Origin: an uncultured Gammaproteobacteria bacterium
GTDB taxonomy: Bacteria > Pseudomonadota > Gammaproteobacteria > Pseudomonadales > Azotimanducaceae
Direction: 5' to 3'
Assembly (NCBI GenBank): GCA_913050215.1
Contig: CAJXBG010000012.1
Coordinates: 1 to 57,005, forward strand
Length of the DNA: 57,005 nt
Shown piece by piece: positions 8,680 to 16,350 of the stretch. Position 1 is the first letter of the stretch. Each line of letters begins with the position of its first letter. The notes under the pieces were generated by a model that ran no database searches, had not been told where the DNA came from, and saw nothing but the letters and a program-made list of their open reading frames with translations. The translations under genes and the position numbers were made by a program.

Positions 8680-10409
8680 AACGTCTCGTCAGGCGGGCAT
8701 CTAACGCACGACTGGCACTTGATTTGGAACAGAAAGTGCAAAGCGCGCTGCTCGCCAGATTATTTGCGCAGCGGGGCATTGTTGACCAATCAGAGATCGA
8801 TTTTTCCCTCGGTAACCTGTTGCCGCCAGACTCTATGAAGGGATTGACCGAGGCTGCGAATGTGGTGGCATCGACTATCGTCAACAGGCAAAAAATCATT
8901 ATTGTGGGCGATTTTGATGCTGACGGCGCAACCAGCACTGCACTTATGGTCCATTGCCTGCGCGCATGTGAGGCTGATGTCGATTACCTTGTACCTAACC
9001 GGTTTGAATTTGGCTATGGTCTGACGCCCGAAATTGTGGCGGTTGCTGCGAAAATGCAACCTGCACTCATTGTGACCGTTGATAATGGCATTTCGAGTGT
9101 TGACGGTGTTGGAGCGGCTAATGCACTGGGTATTGAAACAGTCATTACCGATCATCATCTTCCCGGTGATGTCGTGCCCGCTGCGACAGCGATCGTCAAT
9201 CCAAATCAGACTGGGTGTGCTTTCCCGAGTAAAGCGCTGGCGGGTGTTGGCGTGAGTTTCTATTTGCTTTCGGCAGTTAGAAAAGTGCTTCGACAGAAGT
9301 TGTGGTTTGAGCAAAAGCAGTTATCGGAACCCTTGCTTGCCGATTATCTTGATCTGGTTGCGCTAGGGACTATCGCCGATGTCGTCCCGTTTGATAAAAA
9401 CAACAGGGTACTCGTCAATGAAGGTATTCGAAGAATGCGCGCGGGTAAAATTAGACCGGGTATTCGCGCACTGCTGGCGGTTTCCGGCACCAATTTCAAG
9501 AAGCTTGTTTCCAGAGATATCGCCTTTGGTGTTGCACCTCGGCTAAATGCCGCGGGGCGTCTAGAGGATATGTCGATTGGCATTGAGTGTTTATTGTCTG
9601 AAACGGATGCTGGCGCGGTGGTTCTGGCGGAACAATTAGATGGAATCAACAAAGCGCGTCGATCGATAGAAGATGAAATGAAAGACCAGGCGATTGAAAT
9701 TGTGAAAGCTGCTGTTGCCTCGAATAGTGAATCAACCAAGACCGAGAAATACGGTGTTTGTCTCTACAATGCTTCCTGGCATCAGGGGGTAGTAGGCATC
9801 ATCGCGTCTAGAATAAAAGACCGCGTGCATCGCCCGACAATTGCGTTTGCAAAAGTTTCCGATACAGAGATTAAAGGTTCGGCACGGTCTATACATGGGC
9901 TACATATTCGTGATGCGCTGGATGCGATAGCGACGGCTAATCCCGGATTAATTGACAAGTTTGGTGGTCATGCGATGGCCGCAGGTCTTAGCTTACCCCT
10001 TGCCAGATTTGCCGAGTTTGCTGCATTGTTTGATGCTGAAGCACGAAAAGGTCTGTCGAAAGGAGATCTTGAGCAACAGGTGGTGAGTGATGGCGAACTT
10101 GAAGGGGAATTTAACCTTGCGACAGCCAGAAAAATCGCCGAAGCAGCGCCGTGGGGGCAGGGTTTTCCAGAACCCGTATTTGACGGAGAATTTGAGATTA
10201 TCGATCAACGCATTCTAGGCGGCAGACACCTGAAGTTGAGACTGCTGAAAGATGACGAGTTGATTGATGCGATTGCTTTTAATCACAATCGACTGATCGA
10301 AGAGCGTATGAAGCGAATGGCATATCGAATTGATATCAATGAGTACCGAGGTTTAGAAAAAGTCCAACTCATTATTGAAGCCGTTGACCTGGACTTTGAA
10401 ACCATTTGA
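8676..10409 (+). CDS. recJ: Single-stranded-DNA 5'-3' exonuclease RecJ
   Basis: Mn/Mg-dependent exonuclease of the RecF recombination and mismatch/base-excision repair pathways. The 577 residues show the DHH phosphoesterase motifs in order: DFDADGATS (79-87), DNGIS (136-140), DHH (159-161), GTIADVVP, then DHHA1-domain motifs HQGVVGIIASRIKDR and GGHAMAAGLS, and a C-terminal OB-like part. The start is TTG at 8676, overlapping the hom stop in TTGA, so the two are probably translationally coupled. It is followed by an inverted repeat and then by genes on the other strand. Confidence 0.95.
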   Translation: MKRLVRRASNARLALDLEQKVQSALLARLFAQRGIVDQSEIDFSLGNLLPPDSMKGLTEAANVVASTIVNRQKIIIVGDFDADGATSTALMVHCLRACEADVDYLVPNRFEFGYGLTPEIVAVAAKMQPALIVTVDNGISSVDGVGAANALGIETVITDHHLPGDVVPAATAIVNPNQTGCAFPSKALAGVGVSFYLLSAVRKVLRQKLWFEQKQLSEPLLADYLDLVALGTIADVVPFDKNNRVLVNEGIRRMRAGKIRPGIRALLAVSGTNFKKLVSRDIAFGVAPRLNAAGRLEDMSIGIECLLSETDAGAVVLAEQLDGINKARRSIEDEMKDQAIEIVKAAVASNSESTKTEKYGVCLYNASWHQGVVGIIASRIKDRVHRPTIAFAKVSDTEIKGSARSIHGLHIRDALDAIATANPGLIDKFGGHAMAAGLSLPLARFAEFAALFDAEARKGLSKGDLEQQVVSDGELEGEFNLATARKIAEAAPWGQGFPEPVFDGEFEIIDQRILGGRHLKLRLLKDDELIDAIAFNHNRLIEERMKRMAYRIDINEYRGLEKVQLIIEAVDLDFETI

Positions 10410-10474
10410 TAAAAATACAACAGAGATGTCGTCGCTGTGATGTTTGAGACAGTACAATTTTTGTCTGAAAGGGT

Positions 10475-10509
10475 CCCCTCATAAAAATAAAAAATTTTCC
10501 TATGAGGGG
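10475..10509. terminator. Inverted repeat between convergent recJ and acyl-CoA dehydrogenase genes
   Basis: CCCCTCATA (10475-10483) and TATGAGGGG (10501-10509) are perfect nine-base arms around a 17-base A/T-rich loop. The position between two convergent genes suggests a shared, two-way terminator, but neither side has a T run directly after the stem. Confidence 0.5.
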
Positions 10510-10523
10510 TTGGCCAAAAACGC

Positions 10524-11678
10524 CTAGGCCGCTTTACCGATCAGAATGTCAGCCAGTTTTGCTCGGTGATATTTAGCATCACCAAATAGCATTTGGTTGT
10601 GCATCTGCCGTTTGAAGAACAGGTGTACATAACATTCCCAAGTGAAGCCAATACCGCCGTGAAACTGTACCGCGCGGCTTGATGAGAATGCGGCCATTTC
10701 GCCCCCGTTGGCCTTAGCCATGTGCGCAAACTTTGCAGCTTCATCCCTGTCAGACTGACTTTCCGCAACATCCAGCGCGCAGGCGGCGTTGTAAGCTAAC
10801 GACTTGCATCTGTCAATTTCGAGCATGACGTTTACCAGTGGGTGTTTAACAGCCTGAAAGAATCCCAGCGGACGATCAAACTGAACACGTGTAGTAGAGT
10901 AATCAACGGTTGTTTGTAACAACCATTCACCAGCACCAACCATATCTGCTGTGATGATCGTTTGGATCGCAGGGAGCGCTGATGCCAGGCTTTCTTCGCC
11001 AGTGCCAGGAGCTGCGAGTTCGATTGCCTCAACATTTTTGAACTCAACGTGGGCCTGATCTCTTGTCAGGTCGATAATGCCATCGGGCGTGATTGAAACG
11101 CCGGCTGCATTCGCATCAACCAGAAACAGAGCCACGCCTTTTGGTGTTGTCGCACTGACGATAAATTGATCGCACTTTTGGGCATCCTGCACAAAGTATG
11201 CCGTACCATTGAGTGTGGTTCCTGCTGCCGCAACATCAGTATCGCCAGGTTCCCAGGATCCTTGTTTGTTGGTCACTGCAAGGGTCATGGGTACACCACT
11301 GGCAACATCGCCCAACGCCTTGGTCGCTGCGTCAGAATGACATTCCTTGAGCACAAAACTTGCAATCATCGTAGAGATGAGTGGAGACGGAAATGCCGCT
11401 TTGCCAGCTTCTTCAGCGATTGCGACGGCGGCAACCAGAGGCATACCGAGGCCGCCGGCTTCCTCTGGTACGCAAGCTGCGGTCCACCCCAGTTCGGTGA
11501 TTTGTTGCCACAACTGTTTGTCCCAAATGCACTCGATGCTTCTGTGAATGTTTGGGTCTTCGGCTACCAGTCCATGTAATTTGTCTGGGCTGCAGTTATC
11601 AGCAAAGAATTTAGCCGCGGAGTCTTTCAGCATGGTTTCGTCTTCACCAAAACCAAAGTTTTTAGGTTGTTCTGTCAT
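10524..11678 (-). CDS. Acyl-CoA dehydrogenase, FadE28/ChsE1-like partner
   Basis: FAD-dependent acyl-CoA dehydrogenase of 384 residues, which would put an alpha-beta double bond into an acyl-CoA. The middle domain is shortened and weak in motifs. The C-terminal helical domain shows RVQFDRPLGFFQAVKHPL and QFHGGIGFTWECYVHLFFKR, the latter typical of the subunits that pair in heteromeric steroid-acyl-CoA dehydrogenases. It follows the other dehydrogenase gene by 12 bases on the minus strand. The usual GFSEPxAGSD loop is not seen in this protein but is present in the neighbour, which fits a hetero-oligomer in which only one subunit type carries a full site. The substrate is inferred from context only. 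Confidence 0.87.
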   Translation of the reverse strand: MTEQPKNFGFGEDETMLKDSAAKFFADNCSPDKLHGLVAEDPNIHRSIECIWDKQLWQQITELGWTAACVPEEAGGLGMPLVAAVAIAEEAGKAAFPSPLISTMIASFVLKECHSDAATKALGDVASGVPMTLAVTNKQGSWEPGDTDVAAAGTTLNGTAYFVQDAQKCDQFIVSATTPKGVALFLVDANAAGVSITPDGIIDLTRDQAHVEFKNVEAIELAAPGTGEESLASALPAIQTIITADMVGAGEWLLQTTVDYSTTRVQFDRPLGFFQAVKHPLVNVMLEIDRCKSLAYNAACALDVAESQSDRDEAAKFAHMAKANGGEMAAFSSSRAVQFHGGIGFTWECYVHLFFKRQMHNQMLFGDAKYHRAKLADILIGKAA

Positions 11679-11690
11679 CGATGTTTCCCC

Positions 11691-12935
11691 TTACTTTGAT
11701 TTTGGCATGCCAAGCACACGCTCACCGAGAATATTTCGTTGTACCTCATTTGCACCAGCCGCAATGGTGACGCCAAATGAGTTCATGTATGCCAGCGGCC
11801 ATTCGCCACCTCCGGGCGCATGCTCGTCGTTTAAATACAGACTGCTTGCAGGTCCTTCGATGTCGTACGCGAGTTGCGCGAGGTCCTGATTGTATTCGGT
11901 CCCTACTAGTTTGTTTTGTAACGCGAGTCGCATTGGGTGATCCAGCAACGACTGCACGCCGGCACGTCGCTGGTTCTGTCTGAATGATTCCTGACGAATA
12001 ATCATTTTAACGATGTCATCACGCACTAATGGGTCGTCAGCGGCTGTTTTGCCGTTCCGATAACTGTTTTTTGCAAGTTCAATGAGCGCGGAAGGGCTGC
12101 TGGTATTGGCACTTTTCTCTGTCTTTTGTGTCATGCCGCCAGCTGCAGGTGTGACCAGCATGCCAGCACCTCTTTCGTGTGCAAGCGTGGTCATTGCAAC
12201 TTTCCAACCCGCACCAACTTCATCGAGTCGATATTTGTCTTCGATTACCAGGTCTTCGAAAATGACTTCGTTAAAGCCGGTCTCTCCTGTCATTTTAATC
12301 AGAGGTTTTACCGTGACACCCTTACCTAGCGCAGATTTTATAGGTACGACAAAGTAGGATAGGCCATTGTATTTGTCATTTTTATCTGTGCGGCAAAGCA
12401 ATATCATCCAGTCTGCAAAGTGGGCGAGAGACGTCCAGACCTTGTGTCCATTGATGACCCAACTGTCGCCCTTTTTCTCGGCAAAGGTTTGTTGGTTTGC
12501 GAGGTCAGACCCGGCGCCAGGCTCGCTGAACCCTTGGCACCAAATTTCTTCTCCTGATAGCAATTTAGGCAGCAGTTCCTGTTTAACTTCCTCTTGCCCG
12601 TGGAAGTAAACTGTCGGCGCTGCCATGCCCAGCCCAATAATGTTGGGTAAAAAAGGCGTCTTGGCGCGTTGCATCTCCTGATTGGCTATCGATTGACAGT
12701 CAGCATGACCGCCACCGCCGCAATCGGTGGAATAGTCAGCGCCCACTAAACCTGCATCATAAGCAGATGCCTGCCACTTCTGAAGGTAGTCAAGCGCCGC
12801 TGGATCGCTTAACTCAAGCGCGCCAAGTGGCAGTCTGACCGAGGGTTGACCCGGATGGTTGTTTTCAAGCCACTCACGCGCCTGAGCTCTAAACTCGGCT
12901 TGTTCTGGCGTGTCTTTGCGTTCCGATGCGGACAT
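11691..12935 (-). CDS. Acyl-CoA dehydrogenase, FadE29/ChsE2-like partner
   Basis: FAD-dependent acyl-CoA dehydrogenase of 414 residues with all domains: an N-terminal helical part, the middle beta domain with GFSEPGAGSDLA and a VWTSLAHFADW stretch, and the C-terminal part ending in AGANEVQRNILGERVLG, the usual FAD/CoA-contact end. A run of about 45 residues around 250-300 (with TPAAGGMTQKTEKSANTSSP) is longer than in common family members. It is the first gene of a two-gene minus-strand unit with the next dehydrogenase 12 bases on. The pair arrangement matches FadE28-FadE29 of the cholesterol side-chain igr operon. About 120 bases separate it from the hydrolase upstream. Confidence 0.9.
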   Translation of the reverse strand: MSASERKDTPEQAEFRAQAREWLENNHPGQPSVRLPLGALELSDPAALDYLQKWQASAYDAGLVGADYSTDCGGGGHADCQSIANQEMQRAKTPFLPNIIGLGMAAPTVYFHGQEEVKQELLPKLLSGEEIWCQGFSEPGAGSDLANQQTFAEKKGDSWVINGHKVWTSLAHFADWMILLCRTDKNDKYNGLSYFVVPIKSALGKGVTVKPLIKMTGETGFNEVIFEDLVIEDKYRLDEVGAGWKVAMTTLAHERGAGMLVTPAAGGMTQKTEKSANTSSPSALIELAKNSYRNGKTAADDPLVRDDIVKMIIRQESFRQNQRRAGVQSLLDHPMRLALQNKLVGTEYNQDLAQLAYDIEGPASSLYLNDEHAPGGGEWPLAYMNSFGVTIAAGANEVQRNILGERVLGMPKSK

Positions 12936-13056
12936 CTGTTTACTCCTAGTTACTTTTAGATCAAATACTAAACATGGCGTTTTTTACAGGAATCAGGGGA
13001 GTGAGAAAAGGTCAGTTTTGTCCAATAGTTCGCCTGCTACGCCTGCGGATTAACAC

Positions 13057-14241
13057 CTACAATCCCTTCATAAACTCCCCGATGATACCGCTCGCCTCCT
13101 TAAGGTGAGCACGTCCATTCGGCCCCGCATAATAATGGGTTGCATCCTTGACCATGTATAGCTGCTTGTTTTCGTGTCCAATCGCATCAAATAGTCTTGT
13201 TGTGTGGCTTGGTGTGCATGCATCGTCAGCTGTGTTGCCAATCACTAATGAAGGTATGCTAATTTGAGCGCCTGAACTGATTGCGTCGCAACGTGCATCG
13301 TCAATGCTCCATTGGCTCAGCCAACTGCGCAGGGTGCAAAATCTTGCGAGACCAACGGGTCCATCGTTGACGGTTTTCGGGTCACCAAGATAGCAAGTGC
13401 CGGGTGCGCGATCGCTGGGTTCAATTGTTGAATCAAGCCATCTTGGGTCGGCCATCGTGCCATGCACAGTGAATGCAAATTCGCTATTGGGATTTTCAGA
13501 TGCCTTAACTGATAGAAGCTTTTCTTTGACCCAAGCAGTGATGCGTCGATTCCTGGCTACCTGAGCAGCTGCAAAAGTGGTTAAAAACGCTGTCGAGTAG
13601 GGTGGTTGGTTCGGGTTGGCTGGGTCATAGAGATTGAGTTCCGGGTCCCGAATGTCCGGAGTGGACTCATCTAGAATAGAGGGATCAATCCATTCAGTAA
13701 AAATCCGATGTCGACTCACATGCGCGGCTAACATCATAATGCCGTTAGCGGCTGGCATGCGGTCCGCTGATACGTTGTATGGATCTCCTGCTGCGGTCCT
13801 GCTGATACCTGCGCCGGCCTCGGCAAGGGCCTGGTACCACATAGCGAGGGAGCCACCACCGGACCAGCCGGCCAGTACAATGTTTGAATAGCCGAGTCTG
13901 TCTTTCGCATCGCAGATAGCCTCACCCAGATCGCAGGCAACCTTTTCCATGATGAGGGCATAATCAGCGCCCCGATATCTTGAGTTAGCCCAAAGTACGT
14001 GGTGCCCGGCTCGCGCGAGTTCCCGTACCATTGGCAGGTACATGCCTCCACCGACGGGATGCATGAATACAATCAGTTTTTCCGAGGGCTGGTCTACCGG
14101 TCTGATGAGATGACAGTCTAGCCCAACAGTGGCGCCGCCGCCGCCGTAAACATCGCTATAGGCAGCGTTTTCCTGAAAGCCAACAACATAGGCGATGCGC
14201 TCACAGCCTTTGGGTGTTCCTGGAATCGTGTTGTCTGGCAT
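13057..14241 (-). CDS. Alpha/beta-hydrolase
   Basis: Cytoplasmic alpha/beta-hydrolase of 394 residues with no signal peptide. The likely triad is S127 in LAGWSGGGS, an Asp in NTADDACTPSH and a His in VKDATHYYAG. HPVGGGMY near residue 61 fits the oxyanion-hole loop. A large insert between strands 6 and 7 (about 150-310) forms the lid. The family contains esterases, lactonases and CoA-thioester or meta-cleavage hydrolases, and the substrate is unknown. The GATCTCC sequence at 14245-14251 reads as a GGAGATC site just before its ATG. Its place between the dehydrogenase pair and the P450 suggests ester or lactone opening in the same pathway. Confidence 0.82.
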   Translation of the reverse strand: MPDNTIPGTPKGCERIAYVVGFQENAAYSDVYGGGGATVGLDCHLIRPVDQPSEKLIVFMHPVGGGMYLPMVRELARAGHHVLWANSRYRGADYALIMEKVACDLGEAICDAKDRLGYSNIVLAGWSGGGSLAMWYQALAEAGAGISRTAAGDPYNVSADRMPAANGIMMLAAHVSRHRIFTEWIDPSILDESTPDIRDPELNLYDPANPNQPPYSTAFLTTFAAAQVARNRRITAWVKEKLLSVKASENPNSEFAFTVHGTMADPRWLDSTIEPSDRAPGTCYLGDPKTVNDGPVGLARFCTLRSWLSQWSIDDARCDAISSGAQISIPSLVIGNTADDACTPSHTTRLFDAIGHENKQLYMVKDATHYYAGPNGRAHLKEASGIIGEFMKGL

Positions 14242-14322
14242 ATCGATCTCCTTTTTTGATTTCGTGGCAGGGTGTGCTCTGTTGAACTGAGCCGGTTTGA
14301 GTGCCTCAAGCAGGATGATGCA

Positions 14323-14739
14323 CTATTTCATCTGTGCTGCGGTCCAGCCGTACCAACGCTCAGGTGTTAACGTCAAAAATCGCTGAGCAAGATGGCCGTC
14401 GCCTGCGACGACCTTTGCAGCGGCTTCGGCACCACGGTAGTGGGTATGGAGTTTCAACCGCCATTCGCGGGTCGCTGTAGGTCCGAGCACGCATTGACCT
14501 TCAGCGGTCACATGGAATGCATTGTTGCCACGTTTATCGACACACAATGCCGCCCGTCCATTCAACGCGATGTGCCGCATTTTAGCTGAGTTAGTGCCGC
14601 CGATGATCTCAAAAACATCGCCAGTCCACAGGTACCAGACGGGTACCGCGTGTGGACGACCATGAGCATCTACGGTGGCGAGCACGGCAGTATTGGGTTG
14701 GTTGAGGAACTCATCTCTCTCGGTTTTGTCTAGTTGCAT
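14323..14739 (-). CDS. PPOX-class flavin-binding split-barrel protein
   Basis: A 138-residue protein of the pyridoxamine 5'-phosphate oxidase fold. The features seen are NTAVLATVDAHGRPHAVPVW at 16-35, a VFEIIGGTNSAKMRHI stretch and RAALCVDK, as in small F420- or FMN-dependent TIGR03618/Rv1155-like proteins, ending WYGWTAAQ. Members reduce or bind flavin/deazaflavin and occur with P450 and redox genes. Which cofactor it uses cannot be told; gammaproteobacteria usually lack F420, so FMN or haem is more likely. It lies 30 bases after the P450 gene and 81 before the hydrolase, on the same strand. Confidence 0.8.
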   Translation of the reverse strand: MQLDKTERDEFLNQPNTAVLATVDAHGRPHAVPVWYLWTGDVFEIIGGTNSAKMRHIALNGRAALCVDKRGNNAFHVTAEGQCVLGPTATREWRLKLHTHYRGAEAAAKVVAGDGHLAQRFLTLTPERWYGWTAAQMK

Positions 14740-14769
14740 ATTTTAGCCTTTTAAAAATGGACGATTTTT

Positions 14770-16131
14770 CTAGCCCGCAGCGACCTGAACTGGGCGCTTA
14801 CCGTCCGGCCCATATAAGTTTGCCTGCAAACTCGAGATAGCATGAACCAGCGGGTTTGGAGAGATAGTCTGTTTGCCTGTCCAATGGATATGAGGAAATC
14901 GGTCAAAGATTTGCTCGAAAGCTAACTGCAGTTGCATCTTTGCGATGCGCGATCCGAGACACTTATGCACACCATGTCCAAACGCAAGATGTTTGTCTGC
15001 ATTACTTCGATGCATATTGAATACGTCTGGATCAGAAAACACATCAGGGTCCCGATTCGCAGCGCCGTACCAAAGAACGACTTTTTCATCTTTCGCGATT
15101 TTTTGACCGTTCAATTCTGTATCTTCTGTTGCCGTGCGTCGCATATGCATGACCGGTGACACCATGCGTAGGGCTTCCTCTGACATTTGAGGAATCAGCG
15201 ACGGATCGTCAAGCACCATTGCGCGCTGATCTGGAAACTGCGTCATTAATCGAATGGTGCCTGACAGTGAATTCCGCGACGTGTCATTGCCCGCAAAGAT
15301 GATCAGCAACCAAGAGCCGTCAAGAAATTCCTGAGGTAACAATGCATCGTCTAGTTTCGATTCTGCGATAACCGTGAGTAAATCTTTGCGAGGGTTAGCG
15401 CGCCGGTCGGCCATGACACGCTCTCCGTAGGCAAACATCTCGTTAACGATAGGGTTAAAACGAAACGGGAACATGGGTTCGGAAAGAAAGGTCTGCCAGG
15501 GGTTAGAGATAAATTGTGCCGCCAATTCTAGATGGTGCATCCACACCTTAACTCTTGGGCGATCATCCTCATCAATGCCAAGCATTTCACATAGTGTGAA
15601 AAGTGGTAGTTCCTCTGAAAACAATTTAACGAAGTCCACGACAGGGCCTTTTCGCTCCATTTCGTTAAGTAGTTCGTCAATTTTCAGCGCAACCTTATCC
15701 CTGAGGGTGGCGACATATGCTGGGAAAAAGAAGTCGCTTTGTTGCATGCGTAACTCCCGATGCTGTGGTTCATCGAGATTGATCAGCGAATTATAGGCGG
15801 CGGGCACTAGCTTTTTCGGCCGCCACTGTTTTCTATCAGGCACACCCATGTTGATACTGCCGCGCTGTGAGGAGAACACGCTGTGTGCAAGCTCAACTTG
15901 CTTGATGTCGTTGTACTTAGTAACAGACCAAAATCCAGAGATGCCTTTTTCCGCGGGTGACCACATCACCGGTGCGTTTTCACGCATTTTGTCGTAAAGC
16001 GCGAAAGGATGTCCGCTCGTCCAAGCTGCGGGATCCCAGAAGCGGTAGTCCAAGTATGATGGGTAAATGGCCTCGTTGGCCGGTTTTTCCTGACCTGTAT
16101 CGATGAGGATTTCGTCGCTGATGAGTTTCAA
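14770..16131 (-). CDS. Cytochrome P450 (class I, CYP153/CYP125-like)
   Basis: Soluble haem monooxygenase of 453 residues needing ferredoxin and reductase partners that are not in this window. The I-helix oxygen motif is AGNDTSRN, the K-helix ExxR is EEALR, and the haem ligand is C391 in AFGHGVHKCLG. The MRRTATEDTELNG and VVLWYGAANRDPDVF stretches resemble CYP153 alkane hydroxylases and also CYP125/CYP142 steroid C26 hydroxylases; both act on terminal methyl groups. The TTG at 16131 is chosen because AGGGAG lies at 16138-16143, six bases upstream. An ATG 63 bases further up would add 21 residues and lacks such a site. Confidence 0.92.
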   Translation of the reverse strand: MKLISDEILIDTGQEKPANEAIYPSYLDYRFWDPAAWTSGHPFALYDKMRENAPVMWSPAEKGISGFWSVTKYNDIKQVELAHSVFSSQRGSINMGVPDRKQWRPKKLVPAAYNSLINLDEPQHRELRMQQSDFFFPAYVATLRDKVALKIDELLNEMERKGPVVDFVKLFSEELPLFTLCEMLGIDEDDRPRVKVWMHHLELAAQFISNPWQTFLSEPMFPFRFNPIVNEMFAYGERVMADRRANPRKDLLTVIAESKLDDALLPQEFLDGSWLLIIFAGNDTSRNSLSGTIRLMTQFPDQRAMVLDDPSLIPQMSEEALRMVSPVMHMRRTATEDTELNGQKIAKDEKVVLWYGAANRDPDVFSDPDVFNMHRSNADKHLAFGHGVHKCLGSRIAKMQLQLAFEQIFDRFPHIHWTGKQTISPNPLVHAISSLQANLYGPDGKRPVQVAAG

Positions 16132-16350
16132 GGTGATCTCCCTAGTTACTGACTTATTTGTTTTGATGGACGACAGCATACATGATACCCACATTTTTTC
16201 GCCCGCATATCGCTGACCAAATCGTTCCCAGTCTGTTGCTGTCTACTTCGCGTTGCTGTGATCATCGGCGTTGTTCATCGAAAATTGAATTTGCCGACTT
16301 AATTGATATGCTGTGAGGTTCTATAGGTAGAAAAACGAAAGGATTAAGCC

